A stretch of DNA of 64,000 nt, from positions 1,116,001 through 1,180,000 of the forward strand of contig OZ221973.1 in NCBI GenBank assembly GCA_965119745.1. Direction: 5' to 3'. This DNA is from CAJFUR01 sp904420575. Lineage in GTDB: Bacteria; Actinomycetota; Coriobacteriia; Coriobacteriales; Eggerthellaceae. Below the pieces are notes generated by a model. It saw only the letters and a program-made list of their open reading frames with translations, did not search any database and was not told the origin of the DNA. A program made the position numbers and the translations under genes. Below, piece after piece: positions 43,464-53,800 of this stretch (position 1 is the first letter of the stretch; each line of letters begins with the position of its first letter).

Positions 43464-46262
43464 ATGGAAGACGAAGTGCGCCATGCATGGTGCCAGATGT
43501 GTGGGCCGGCCAAGACCTACTGCTCGACGCTGTGCCATGTCGTCGACGGGAAATGGGTCGCCGTGGAAGGAAACCCCAAGGCGCGCAACGACGGCGGATG
43601 CGCCGGTGCGTCGGGCCGCGCGTTGTGTGCTAAGGGCAATGCGGCCATCCAGATGGTGGAGGATCCCAGCCGCCTGCGCTACCCGCTGAAGCGCGTGGGA
43701 CCCAAAAGGGCGGCAGGCCCCGGCGGCGAGGGCGCCTTCGAGCGCTGCACGTGGGACGAGGCCCTGACGGACATCGCCTGGCGCCTCGCGCGCCTGAAGC
43801 GCGACCACGGTGCGGAATGCTTCGGCATCCTTTCGCCGCAGGCGTTTCCCGTCCTTGGGACGCTCGGCCGGCGCTTCCTGAACGTGTACGGCAGCCCCAA
43901 CTACCTGCACAGCGGCATCTGCGCGCTGCAAAGGCGTGCGAGCAAGACCGTGTCCATCGGGCGGGCCTCGTGCGCGCCCGCTCAGCTGGACAAGACGAAG
44001 CTGCTGGTCAACTGGGGAGCGAACCCGGAAAACTCGGGCGTGACGCGAAGCGGGATAGCGGCGCGCCTAGACGCGCAGGATGCCGGCCTGCAGGTGGTCG
44101 ACATCCGGCCTCTGGCCGATTCGCTCACGGCGCGGGCTGACGTGTGGCTTCCGGTGCGTCCGGGAACCGACGGCGCGTTGGCGCTGGCCATCTTGCATGT
44201 CATCATAGGCGAAGGCCTCTACGACCACGATTTCGTGCGCGACTGGTGCCTCGGCTTCGAAGACCTGGCGCGTCACGTGGAACGGTTCACGCCCGCGTGG
44301 GCGGCGCAGAGGACCGGCCTGGCCGAAGAGGCCATCGTGCACGTCGCGCGCCTGATGGGCACGGTACGGCCCCTGGGCATCGTCTACGGCAACGGGATCG
44401 GCGACCAGCAGGCGGACGGCCATTGGACGTGCGTGTCCCTCTGCCTCATCGAGGCCATCACGGGAAACCTCGACGTGCCCGGCGGCGGGGGAGCGCCCGG
44501 CGCCACCTTCCCTCCGCTGGTGCGTCCGCACAAGATCGACCTTCTTTCCGAACGTTTGCCCCGCAGCGCCGAAGACGAGCGCCTGGGGTACGCCGCCGGC
44601 ATGTCGCGCCTGCTCGCCCCCGAGTTCCCCCGTTGGTACCAAAAGCCTTCCACCTGGGAGTCGGGCCCGAACTCGGCCTACTTCAAGGCGCTCATGACGG
44701 CCCTGACCGACGAGCCGGTTCGGCTGCGGGCAGCTTTTGCCCAGGCCACGAACCCGCTTTCGGCCACGCGCCAGCCCAAGAAAGTGGCGAAGGCGCTCGA
44801 GCGGCTTGAGCTTTTCGTCGTGCACGACACGCATTGGAGCCCGTCGTGCGCCTATGCCGACTACGTGTTGCCCGCCTGCACGCAGTACGAGTGCTCGCAG
44901 CAGTTCGCCGTCAAGAACTTCCCCGAGGGCACGTTCGTGGCCATCAACCAGAAGATCGCCGACCCGCCGGGGGAGTCGTGCTCTGATTGGGACTTCTACC
45001 TGCGTCTGGCCGTGGCCATGGGCTACGGGGCCGACTTCTGGGACGGCGACATGGACGCGTGCCTGCGCGAGCAGCTTGCGGGATCGGGCGTGACGCTGGA
45101 GCAGCTGCGCGCGGCGCCCGACGGCATCTTCGTCGAGCGCCCCGCAGGAACGCAGCCGCACGAGGTTCGCAGCCGCCGCTACCAGGAGCTGTTCGCGGAG
45201 CTTCCGCAGAACAAGGTGCAATGCGCGAACGCGCTTTTGGAGGGCAGGCCGAACGCGGACGAGACGGGGGTTCTGGGGGCGCTTCCCGAATATGCGGGCC
45301 CGCCCGAGGGAGTTGCCGAAACTCCCGCGCTGCTGGATGCGTACCCGCTGGTCTTTTCGGACGTGCATGCCTGCCGTTGGTGCAACCACGGCTATTTCGC
45401 GAGCGTGCCCTACCTGCGTGAGCATCAGCCGTATCCGTGGGTTCGGATGCATCCGGACACGGCGGCGGCGCACGGGGTGGCCGACGGCGACTGGGTGCGC
45501 ATCGAGTCGCCGCACGGCTGGGTGAAGCTGGTGGCCGAAACGACGACGACCATTCCCCCCGGCGTGCTCATGGCGCGGAGGGGTTGGTGGCAGGCATGCG
45601 ACGACCTGGGGCTTCACGGTTACGACTGCTTGGACGGCGGCAGCGAGTGCGCCGTTCTGTACGACAGCGATCCCGCACGGTTCGACGCGTTTCATTCCGC
45701 CATGGCGAAACAGACGCTCGTGCGCATGCGCGCGCTGGGGAAGGACGAGGCCGCCGGGACGCAGGGCGTGGACGCGAACGCGGGCGCAGGTCGCGCGGCC
45801 GCAGCAAACGCGGCGGCCGTGCCCTCGCGGGAGCTGCGGCGCGGATATTCCTTCGACGCCGCCCGCTGCATCGGCTGCGGCGCGTGCGTGGTCGCCTGCA
45901 AGCAGTGGAACGGCATCCCCGCCGGCTCGTCCGCCCGCTGTCGCCTCGTAGAGACGACTCGCGACGCTCGCACGGAGGCAGTCGTCACCCGCCCGGCTGC
46001 AGATGCATCCGGTCCGGCGCCGAAGGTGCCGGACGCCCCAGCGGTCGCTGTCTCCGCAGCGACGCCTGCGCTGCATGCAGGTTCGGCGCCTGCTGCCGGC
46101 GCCTCGGCTTCGGGCGCGCTTGCCGTTCCCCGATTTTCAGCGAGCGTGTGCCTGCGCTGTCGTCCCGCGCACTGCGTGGAAACATGCCCGACGCAGGCTC
46201 TGTCGCTCGATGCGGCTTTCGAAGGGAAAGGGAAGGGACGTCCATGTGCTACCCGTGCGTGA
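43464..46262 (+). CDS. molybdopterin oxidoreductase fused to a short ferredoxin
   Basis: A protein of 932 residues of the DMSO-reductase superfamily. Residues ~9-55 hold the Fe4S4 ligands (CQMCGPAKTYC and later ALCAKG). Molybdopterin domains follow with ILSPQAFPVLGT, NWGANPENSG, and the dinucleotide-binding end (VADGDWVRIESPHGW). After ~790 comes a ferredoxin part, CIGCGACVVACKQW (~808), then a ~70-residue Ala/Pro-rich insert, then CLRCRPAHCVETCP (~895). DmsB-type subunits have four such clusters in a separate chain; here only two are present, fused to the catalytic subunit. There is no Tat signal, so it is probably cytoplasmic. The substrate is unknown. A zinc-ribbon gene overlaps the end. 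Confidence 0.87.
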   Translation: MEDEVRHAWCQMCGPAKTYCSTLCHVVDGKWVAVEGNPKARNDGGCAGASGRALCAKGNAAIQMVEDPSRLRYPLKRVGPKRAAGPGGEGAFERCTWDEALTDIAWRLARLKRDHGAECFGILSPQAFPVLGTLGRRFLNVYGSPNYLHSGICALQRRASKTVSIGRASCAPAQLDKTKLLVNWGANPENSGVTRSGIAARLDAQDAGLQVVDIRPLADSLTARADVWLPVRPGTDGALALAILHVIIGEGLYDHDFVRDWCLGFEDLARHVERFTPAWAAQRTGLAEEAIVHVARLMGTVRPLGIVYGNGIGDQQADGHWTCVSLCLIEAITGNLDVPGGGGAPGATFPPLVRPHKIDLLSERLPRSAEDERLGYAAGMSRLLAPEFPRWYQKPSTWESGPNSAYFKALMTALTDEPVRLRAAFAQATNPLSATRQPKKVAKALERLELFVVHDTHWSPSCAYADYVLPACTQYECSQQFAVKNFPEGTFVAINQKIADPPGESCSDWDFYLRLAVAMGYGADFWDGDMDACLREQLAGSGVTLEQLRAAPDGIFVERPAGTQPHEVRSRRYQELFAELPQNKVQCANALLEGRPNADETGVLGALPEYAGPPEGVAETPALLDAYPLVFSDVHACRWCNHGYFASVPYLREHQPYPWVRMHPDTAAAHGVADGDWVRIESPHGWVKLVAETTTTIPPGVLMARRGWWQACDDLGLHGYDCLDGGSECAVLYDSDPARFDAFHSAMAKQTLVRMRALGKDEAAGTQGVDANAGAGRAAAANAAAVPSRELRRGYSFDAARCIGCGACVVACKQWNGIPAGSSARCRLVETTRDARTEAVVTRPAADASGPAPKVPDAPAVAVSAATPALHAGSAPAAGASASGALAVPRFSASVCLRCRPAHCVETCPTQALSLDAAFEGKGKGRPCATRA

Positions 46263-46426
46263 ACTGCGGGAAGTGCGGGTCGAAGCTGCCGGAAGCGAAA
46301 ATCCGCTGCCCGAAGTGCAAAACGGTGCTGGATGAAAGCCACCCGGTCTGCGAGACGTGCGGCTGGCGCCTCCCGCTGCCGCCCGGCGCGAAGGCCTCTC
46401 CCCGGGGCGCACGGGAAGCAAGATGA
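46244..46426 (+). CDS. 60-residue zinc-ribbon protein
   Basis: A small gene read in another frame across the end of the molybdopterin enzyme gene (19-base overlap). ATG 46244 follows GGGAAGGGA by five bases. The 60 residues carry seven to eight cysteines in knuckles: CVNCGKCG, IRCPKCKTV, VCETCGW. These look like two zinc ribbons followed by a Pro/Arg-rich tail. Coupling to the upstream gene suggests a role in maturation or electron transfer of the molybdopterin enzyme; no function is known. Confidence 0.7.
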   Translation: MCYPCVNCGKCGSKLPEAKIRCPKCKTVLDESHPVCETCGWRLPLPPGAKASPRGAREAR

Positions 46427-46767
46427 CGTCCGCCCGCCTTGCTGCGGGCCGCCTTGCTTCGCGAGCCCGTGCGGCTCGGCGCCTGCGGCCCTGTCGAGCA
46501 CCCTGCCGCCTTGTCTCCTTCCCCTAAAGCTCGTCCAGCACCCCCTTGCCGCTTCCCATGGTGGCGGGCATTGCTTGCATATCGCCTGTTCAAACAACGG
46601 TTTATAGAGGGGTTTATGCATTTAAACCTTTTTTCGCCGCATGGTCGATGCGTGGTTTCCGATGGACGCGCATGGTGGCAGTGCAGCACGGCGAGTCCTC
46701 GTGCTGCGGTCGCCGCACGGGCGGCCGTCCGACAATCGGAGAACCAAGCGAGGGAAGGGAATCCATC
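46427..46767. promoter_or_regulatory. interval with a palindrome and T-run before the flavoprotein gene
   Basis: A 341-bp spacer. GGTTTAT occurs at 46599-46605 and 46611-46617. The second copy begins an inverted repeat (GGTTTA 46611-46616 with TAAACC 46623-46628) followed at once by six T residues. It can be a weak terminator for the molybdopterin operon or an operator of the LuxR regulator at 48554. The rest is GC-rich with nothing recognisable. Confidence 0.4.
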
Positions 46768-48390
46768 ATGGGAACTATGAACGTTTCGCGTCGCGACCTG
46801 CTCAAGTTCGGCGGCATCGGCGCTCTCGGCCTGGCGGGCGCGACGGCGCTTGCGGGTTGCGCGCCTCAAGCTGCGGGCGACGCAAGCAAAGGCGACGCTG
46901 CCGGCGACGGCTCCACCTACGAAGGCCCCAGCTTCCTGCAGAAGCCGGCCGACATCACGGAGTTCGCCGAGACGCACGAGTACGACGTGGTGGTCGTGGG
47001 CGCGGGCGAATCGGGCCTTTCCGCCATCCACACCGCGCTCGAGGCCGGCGCCACGGTAGGCGTGCTCCAAAGCCTGTCCATCGTCCAGACCGCCGGCAAC
47101 ATGGCTGCGGCGGTCGATCTGACCAAGACCGACGAGGCCGGCGTCAAGGCCTGCGTGTCGTTCGTCAACTACAAGAGCGACTGGCGTTCCAACGCCGCGC
47201 AGGTGGAGGCGTGGGCGCGCAACTCCCAGGAGGCGCTGGCCTGGTGGGAAGAGGCGGCGCTTGCCGGCGGCATCGAGTCGAAGCCCTACGACTACTCCGT
47301 CTCCTACAACGGCCACGAGTTCTTCCTGCACGCCAACACCTACTTCCATGAGGAAGGCCACCAGAAGTCGGCCCTTCTCATCGGCGAAGACCTGGCGGCT
47401 GCGGGCGCAGAGTTCTACTTCGAGACGCCCTGCGTGCAGCTGTACAAGGAAGGCGAGCGCGTGGCGGGCGCCATCGGACAGAATGCGGATGGCGGCTACG
47501 TGCTGCTGAAGGCCGCCAAAGGCGTCATCCTCGCCACGGGCGACTACGTGGGCGACACCGAGATGCTGGAATACTACACGCCCGATGCCAAGGGCCTGCA
47601 CCAGGCCGTCGATTTCCGCAACGGCTCGGGCCTCAAGGCCGGCATGTGGGCCGGCGCGCAGATGTGCCCCGCGTCGCACACCAAGATGGTCCACGGCGAG
47701 AGCGCGGCCGTGCGCTTCGAAATGCCGTATCTGTTCCTCGACCGCCACGGCAACCGCTTCATGGACGAGGGCTGCTGCCGTATGGGATACCTCAACGAAT
47801 TCACGAAGAAGTACCTGAAGGAAGTGGACTTCGCCGACTCCACGGCCGCCAAGTTCTTCAGCATCGTTCCCATGAACTGGGAAGAGCATTACGAGCAGTG
47901 GAAGGACTTTTCCGACATCTCCATCCACAACGCCTACCGCAACGTCGATCCCGAGCAGTGGATCAAGGCCGACACGCTGGAGGATCTGGCCGAGGCCATG
48001 ATCGCCTACGCCGACGAGCAGAAGTGGGCGCACGAGCTGGACGCCGCCGCCATCGTGGAATCCATCAACCGCTACAACGAGCTAGTGGCGAAGGGTTCCG
48101 ACGACGACTTCGGCAAGCGCAGCGAGTACCTGGTGCCCATCGAGGCCCCCTGCTATGCCGTGCCGCGCGGCGCGAACAACATCGACTGCCTGGTAGACGG
48201 CCTCGTCGTGGACGGCAACTTCCAGTGCCTCGACGTGGACATGAACCCCATCGAAGGGCTGTTCGCCGTCGGCAACGCGTCGGGCCCGTTCTTCGGCGGC
48301 GGCAACTATCCCATGGACATCGAGGGTCTGTCGGTGGGTCGCGCCATCACCACCGGCTATGTGACCGGCCGCTACGTGGCAGGCCTCTAG
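46768..48390 (+). CDS. Tat lipoprotein FAD flavoprotein, fumarate reductase type
   Basis: A protein of 540 residues with a twin-arginine leader (SRRDLLKFGGIGAL) and lipobox (TALAGC). The FAD loop VVVGAGESGLSAIHTALEAGA begins at ~73, and the FAD_binding_2 domain ends in FGGGNYPMDIEGLSVGRA. It is a distant paralogue of the flavoproteins at 751 and 20834, with no haem or FMN domain of its own. ATG 46768 follows AGGGAAGGGA by seven bases. A LuxR regulator of the membrane type lies just downstream on the same strand, an arrangement common in Eggerthellaceae, where such regulators switch on their neighbour enzyme. The substrate is unknown. Confidence 0.9.
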   Translation: MGTMNVSRRDLLKFGGIGALGLAGATALAGCAPQAAGDASKGDAAGDGSTYEGPSFLQKPADITEFAETHEYDVVVVGAGESGLSAIHTALEAGATVGVLQSLSIVQTAGNMAAAVDLTKTDEAGVKACVSFVNYKSDWRSNAAQVEAWARNSQEALAWWEEAALAGGIESKPYDYSVSYNGHEFFLHANTYFHEEGHQKSALLIGEDLAAAGAEFYFETPCVQLYKEGERVAGAIGQNADGGYVLLKAAKGVILATGDYVGDTEMLEYYTPDAKGLHQAVDFRNGSGLKAGMWAGAQMCPASHTKMVHGESAAVRFEMPYLFLDRHGNRFMDEGCCRMGYLNEFTKKYLKEVDFADSTAAKFFSIVPMNWEEHYEQWKDFSDISIHNAYRNVDPEQWIKADTLEDLAEAMIAYADEQKWAHELDAAAIVESINRYNELVAKGSDDDFGKRSEYLVPIEAPCYAVPRGANNIDCLVDGLVVDGNFQCLDVDMNPIEGLFAVGNASGPFFGGGNYPMDIEGLSVGRAITTGYVTGRYVAGL

Positions 48391-48455
48391 GCCTTCCAAA
48401 CTCCTCCCCCAGGGCCGCCGCTGCGCTGCGGCGGTGCGCACTTCCCCTCCCTGGC

Positions 48456-48484
48456 AAGGCCGGCCCCATGCGGGGGCCGGCCTT
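48456..48484 (+). terminator. terminator-like hairpin
   Basis: A perfect 12-bp GC stem (48456-48467 with 48473-48484) and a 5-nt loop, 65 bases after the flavoprotein stop. It precedes the promoter of the LuxR gene, so the two genes are separate units. Confidence 0.65.
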
Positions 48485-48522
48485 CGTTGCCTTCCGCCGT
48501 TCCCTTCGCACGTCTTTCGGCC

Positions 48523-48531
48523 TGCTATAAT
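48523..48531 (+). promoter_or_regulatory. extended -10 promoter of the LuxR gene
   Basis: TGC-TATAAT (48523-48531) is a consensus extended -10. The predicted start is near 48538, 16 bases before ATG 48554, which has AAGAAAGGA in front. Confidence 0.6.
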
Positions 48532-48553
48532 CTTGGTGGAAAGAAAGGATGTC

Positions 48554-49963
48554 ATGACAGCATCGGCAGGCGCATCGGCGGGAGAAAGCCGCCGCGCGCT
48601 CCTCAAGGGCGCGCGGTGCTATGTGGCGGCATATGGCTGTGCCCGCGCGTGGGCGACGCTCACGTTCACCGGCCCGTGGCGGTTTCCTGCGCCGGGCTTC
48701 GACCCGCATGTGACGTTCGACGTCTCCTACATCGCCGTGAGCCTGATCGTGGCGTTGTTGTTCCGCAGGCTGATCCCACTCAACGAGCAACGTTGGCTGC
48801 GGAGGCTCGTGCTGGGCTGCATGGTGGGAGCCTCGGTGGGGTGCATCGCTGTGGCACTGGCGCCGGGGGCTGCCGCCCCGCTGGCCGCTGCGGCGTCTTT
48901 GATCGCCGGCCTGGGCTACGGGCTTTTTCTGTTGCTGGCCGCCGAAGTGCTGTGCTCGTTCAGCCTGCTGCGCATTTTCCTCTTCATGACGGGCGCCATG
49001 CTCCTGGGCGTGGGCCTGGCGTTTCTGTGCCAAGGCATGGCTGGGCCGCAACTGTCCGTGGCGTTGGTGGCCCTGCCGCTTCTGGCCATGGCGTACCTGA
49101 GGCGCGCTTACGAGGACATCCCCCTGGTGGAGCGGCCTCGTCGCACCGTTCCGCGCTTTTCCTACCCATGGAAGCTGTTCGCGCTCTATGCCCTGTACGC
49201 TTTCGCGTACGGCCTGCGCGCCAATCTGCTGGTGGAAGGTGCCGGGACCCATTCGTCGATCTCGACGGCTCTGGTCACTGGCGTGCTGTTCCTGAGCGCT
49301 TACTACTTCGCCGGCCGGTTCAACATCGGGGCGCTGTACCGCTCGCCAGTGCTGCTCATGGTGTGCGGCTTTCTGCTCATCCCGATGGAGGGGCTGTTCG
49401 GTGCGGCGGCGTCCAGCTATCTCATCGCCGTCAGTTATTCGCTCATGGGACTGTTGGTGACGTTTCTTCTGTACGACATATCCAAGCGCATGGGCGTGGC
49501 CATCGTGGCGTTCATGGCATGCAAGAATGCCGAGCAGTTCTTCGTGCAAGCGGGCAGTGCGGCCACCGATGCATTGGGCATGTCGGGGCTGCCGGCGGAC
49601 ACGCAGTCTCTCGTGGTGGCCATCCTGGTGTGCGTGCTCATCCTGGGTGCCACGCTCGTGTTGTTCTCGGAGAGGGAGCTCTCGTCCAAGTGGGGCGTCG
49701 ACATCCTTGCGACGGGCGGCCTGGTGGAACGAAGCGAGGAAGAAGAGCGTCGCGAGGAGCGCTGCCGCGAGCTGGTGGAGACGTACCGCCTGAGTCCGCG
49801 GGAGGAAGAGGTGCTGCTTCTGCTGGCCGAAGGCAAGACCGGCCGCGTCATCCAGCAAGAGCTGTTCATCGCCGAAGGCACCTTCAAGGCCCACACGCGC
49901 CACATCTACGAGAAGATGTCCATCAACACCCGCAAGGAGCTGTTCGACCTGCTGGGCTTGTAA
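48554..49963 (+). CDS. LuxR-type regulator with a polytopic membrane domain
   Basis: A protein of 469 residues. The first ~395 residues have about twelve hydrophobic helices like an MFS transporter. A charged linker (ERSEEEERREERCRELVE) follows, then a C-terminal LuxR helix-turn-helix (~412-469, LSPREEEVLLLLAEGKTG to FKAHTRHIYEKM). This build is typical of the Eggerthellaceae regulators that sense small molecules at the membrane and control adjacent reductases and dehydroxylases. It most likely controls the flavoprotein gene at 46768. The ligand cannot be predicted. Confidence 0.92.
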   Translation: MTASAGASAGESRRALLKGARCYVAAYGCARAWATLTFTGPWRFPAPGFDPHVTFDVSYIAVSLIVALLFRRLIPLNEQRWLRRLVLGCMVGASVGCIAVALAPGAAAPLAAAASLIAGLGYGLFLLLAAEVLCSFSLLRIFLFMTGAMLLGVGLAFLCQGMAGPQLSVALVALPLLAMAYLRRAYEDIPLVERPRRTVPRFSYPWKLFALYALYAFAYGLRANLLVEGAGTHSSISTALVTGVLFLSAYYFAGRFNIGALYRSPVLLMVCGFLLIPMEGLFGAAASSYLIAVSYSLMGLLVTFLLYDISKRMGVAIVAFMACKNAEQFFVQAGSAATDALGMSGLPADTQSLVVAILVCVLILGATLVLFSERELSSKWGVDILATGGLVERSEEEERREERCRELVETYRLSPREEEVLLLLAEGKTGRVIQQELFIAEGTFKAHTRHIYEKMSINTRKELFDLLGL

Positions 49964-50074
49964 GGCAGGCCGCGCCCCCGCATGCGCCCCCGCCGCCACC
50001 CGCGCTCGCATGCGCCCGCGCCCTCACGCACGCCAGCGCTTCCGCTTCCGCCCGTCGGATTCGCCTGTTTCCTC

Positions 50075-50129
50075 TTGTCAATCTCCTGTACGCCCCGTAT
50101 AATGAACCTGTTTTTGAACAACGTGTTCA
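50075..50129 (+). promoter_or_regulatory. promoter and operator of the TetR gene
   Basis: TTGTCA (50075-50080), 17 bases, TATAAT (50098-50103). Downstream lies the perfect palindrome TGAACA-acg-TGTTCA (50115-50129), inside a wider pair AATGAAC/GTTCATT (50101-50107 with 50124-50130). The position over the transcription start suits autorepression by the TetR protein. Confidence 0.7.
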
Positions 50130-50179
50130 TTTTTGGGCGGCATGCCTAAAAAGGGGTTTGGCGAAGGAACAGGCTTCGG

Positions 50180-50773
50180 GTGGACAGACGCATCACCAAA
50201 TCGAAGCGCGCACTGCGCGCGGCGCTCATCGGCCTCATGGAAGAGCGCGGTCTCGACGCCGTTTCGGTGAACGACCTCTGCGCCCGCGCCGACCTCAACC
50301 GAGGTACCTTCTACAATCACTTCCGCGACAAGGAGGACCTGCTCGTCGCGTTGGAAGACGAGGTCATGGCCGATCTCGATCGCTTCCAGGCGCAGATGCA
50401 GGACCTGACCGTACGCGAACTCATGGGATATCGCGTGCGGAAGCAGCCGCTCCCGTTTCTTGTGGAGCTGTTCGACTACCTGCGCGAGCAAGGCGACTTC
50501 CTGCATGCGGTGCTGGGTCCCGGCGGCGACGTGCGCTTCGGCCCACGCTTGCGCGATGCGGTGTGCACGAACCTGATCCAATCCATCCTGCACGAGCGCT
50601 ACCGCAACGATCCTTCGCCCTTCGTGGGGTACTACGTGGCGTTCTTCGCGTCGGCGTACCTGGGCATCATCCAACGGTGGATCGACACGGGCATGCAGGA
50701 AAGTTCGGAAGAGATGGCGCTCATTGCCATGCGGCTGTTCTTCATCAAGCCGGGTGAATCGATAAAGCTGTGA
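50180..50773 (+). CDS. TetR-family regulator
   Basis: A regulator of 197 residues. Residues ~10-55 hold the TetR helix-turn-helix (ALIGLMEERGLDAVSVNDLC, then ADLNRGTFYNHFRDKEDLL). The rest is an all-helical effector domain with a TetR_C-like end. The GTG start lacks a close Shine-Dalgarno; GAAGGAAC is 12 bases upstream. Its stop lies 41 bases before the activase-like gene, so it likely controls itself and that gene through the palindrome at 50115. Confidence 0.88.
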   Translation: MDRRITKSKRALRAALIGLMEERGLDAVSVNDLCARADLNRGTFYNHFRDKEDLLVALEDEVMADLDRFQAQMQDLTVRELMGYRVRKQPLPFLVELFDYLREQGDFLHAVLGPGGDVRFGPRLRDAVCTNLIQSILHERYRNDPSPFVGYYVAFFASAYLGIIQRWIDTGMQESSEEMALIAMRLFFIKPGESIKL

Positions 50774-50814
50774 ACAGGGTGGGAGAACAAGACATGACCT
50801 CGAAGGAGAACGTC

Positions 50815-53800
50815 ATGGCAGACGAAACCATGAGAAGCGAAGACAGGCAGGCGACGGGCGTGGGTGCGGGATCGCTGCACATCGGCATCGACGTGGGTTC
50901 CACCACGGTGAAGCTGGCCATCCTCGACGAGGACCGCGACGTCAAGTTCTCCGTGTACCGCCGCCACCATGCCGACGTGCGCGCCACCATCGTGGAGGTG
51001 CTCGCCGAAGCGGCGAAGGCCCAGGACGCCGCAGGCGGCGCTTTCGGCAGCCAGACCATGACCATCGCCATCACCGGATCGGGCGGCCTGCTTCTGGCGC
51101 AGTGGCTCGGCGTGGAGTTCGTGCAAGAGGTCATCGCCAGCAAGACGGCCGTGGAGACGTTCATCCCCGCTACCGACGTGGCCATCGAGCTGGGCGGCGA
51201 GGACGCCAAGATCATCTACTTCGACCAGGGCATCGAGCAGCGCATGAACGGCACGTGCGCTGGCGGCACGGGCGCATTCATCGACCAGATGGCGTCGCTT
51301 TTGAATACCGATGCCGGCGGCCTGAACGAACTGGCCCAGGGCGCCACCACCATCTATCCCATCGCCAGCCGCTGCGGCGTGTTCGCGAAGACCGACGTCC
51401 AGCCGCTGCTCAACGAAGGCGCGCGCAAGGAGGACATCGCCGCGTCCATCTTCCAGTCGGTGGTCACGCAGACCATCTCCGGCTTGGCGTGCGGCCGGCC
51501 CATCCGCGGCAACGTCGCGTTCCTGGGCGGCCCGCTGCAGTACCTTCCCCAACTGCGCAAGCGCTTCTACGAAACGCTGGAGCTGGACGAGGCCCATCGC
51601 ATCGTGCCGGAGAACGCGCATCTGTTCGTCGCCTGCGGCTGCGCCATGGCGGGCGCGGCCAGCGAGACCGTGCGAGCCGAACGCCTGGACGACGTGCTGG
51701 AACGCCTGAAGGGCCTCGGCGACATCCAGGGCTCCGAGGTCGTGCGCCTGGACCCCCTGTTCGCAACCCGGGAAGCGTACGACGACTTCAAGCGCCGCCA
51801 TGACGAGGAGCGCGTGCGCAAAAGCGACCTCATGGCCTACACGGGCACGGCGTATCTGGGCATCGACGCCGGCTCCACCACGTTCAAGGCCGCGCTCGTC
51901 GGCGACGACGGCGCGCTTCTGTGGTCGCACTACGCCAACAACAAGGGCGACGTGCTCGGTTGCGCGAAGGCGGCGCTGTCCAACCTGTACAACGACCTGC
52001 CTGTGGACGCGAAGACAGGCGCGCCCTGCGTGCGTATCGGCCATGCCACGGTGACCGGCTACGGCGAGGGCCTGCTGCTGGAGGCGCTGCGCGTCGACTC
52101 CGGCGAGATAGAAACGGTGGCGCACCTGCGCGGCGCGCAGGAGATGCTGCCGGGCGTTGAGTTCATTCTGGACATCGGCGGCCAGGACATGAAGTGCCTG
52201 CGCGTGAAGGACGGCGTGATCGACCACATCATGCTGAACGAGGCGTGTTCGTCGGGTTGCGGCAGCTTCATCGAGAGCTTCGCCACCGGCCTGAATCTGG
52301 ATGTGGCGGAGTTCGCGCAGACGGCCATCGCGGCCGAGCGTCCGGTGGACCTGGGCAGCCGCTGCACCGTGTTCATGAACAGCCGCGTGAAGCAGGCGCA
52401 GAAGGAAGGCGCCACCGTGGGCGACATCGCCGCGGGCCTGGCCATCTCCGTCATCAAGAACGCGCTCTTCAAAGTCATCAAGATCCGCGACCCGCACGAC
52501 GTGGGCACGAAGGTCATCGTGCAGGGCGGCACGTTCCTGAACGACGCCGTGCTGCGCGCGTTCGAGCAGCTCTCCGAAGTGGAGGCCGTGCGCCCGGACA
52601 TTGCCGGCAACATGGGCGCCTACGGCGCCGCGTTGCTCGCGCGCGACCGCTATCGGGACGAAGTGAGCCGCAGCCTCCAGGAGATCGAGCAGTCCGGCAC
52701 GCCCGCACCGAACCCCACGTCGTCGCTTCTATCGCTCGAGGAGATAGAGACGCTTTCCCCCACGCACAAGACCGTGCGTTGCAAAGGATGTTCGAACAGC
52801 TGCCTTCTGACCGTGAACGACTTCGGCGTGGACGCGACCACGGGCAAGCACCGCCGCTTCATCACGGGCAACCGCTGCGAAAAGGGCGCAGGCACGCTCG
52901 ACGAATCGAAGAACGTGCCGAACTTGTACGAGTACAAGAGCAAGCGCCTGTTCGGCTACGAACCGCTGGCGGTTGAGGAAGCGCCGCGTGGATCGGTGGG
53001 CATCCCGCGGGCGCTCAACTTGTACGAGAACTACCCCTTCTGGTTCACGTTCTTCACGAAGCTGGGCTTCCGTGTGGTGCTGTCCGACCCGTCCACGAAG
53101 AAGACCTACGAGGCGGGCATCGAGTCCATGCCCAGCGAAAGCGTGTGCTACCCGGCCAAACTGTCCCATGGCCACATCATGAACCTGCTGGAAAAGCACC
53201 CGGACTTCATCTGGTTCCCGTGCAGCAAGTGGGAGCGCCAGGAGGACGAAGGGGCGGGCAACCACTTCAACTGCCCCATCGTGGCCAGCTACCCCGAAGC
53301 GCTGCGCCTGAACGTCGACGAGCTGCGCACGTCTGGCGTGCCGTTCCTGAACCCGTGGCTGCCGTACGACCAGAAGGAGAACCTGAAGAAACGCCTGTAC
53401 GTGGAGTTGGTGGAAGCGCATCCCGAACTCATGGGCGCGGGCGTGCCTGCTCCCACGCAGGCCGAGGTGGACGCCGCAGTTGAGGCCGCATGGGAAGAGG
53501 ACGAGGCCTTCAAGCGCGATATGCGCACTGCCGGCACGGAAACGCTCGCCTGGATGGAGGCCACCGGCACGCACGGCATCGTGCTGGCCGGACGCCCCTA
53601 CCACAACGACCCCGAGATCAACCACGCCATTCCCGAACTGCTGACCAGCTTCGGCTTGGCGGTGCTCACGGAAGACTCCATCGCCCACCTGGGGCAGTTG
53701 GAGCGGCCTATCCGCCTGGTGGACCAGTGGATGTACCACACGCGCCTGTATGCGGCGGCCAAGGTGGCCACCGAGCGACGCGACCTGGACCTCATCCAGC

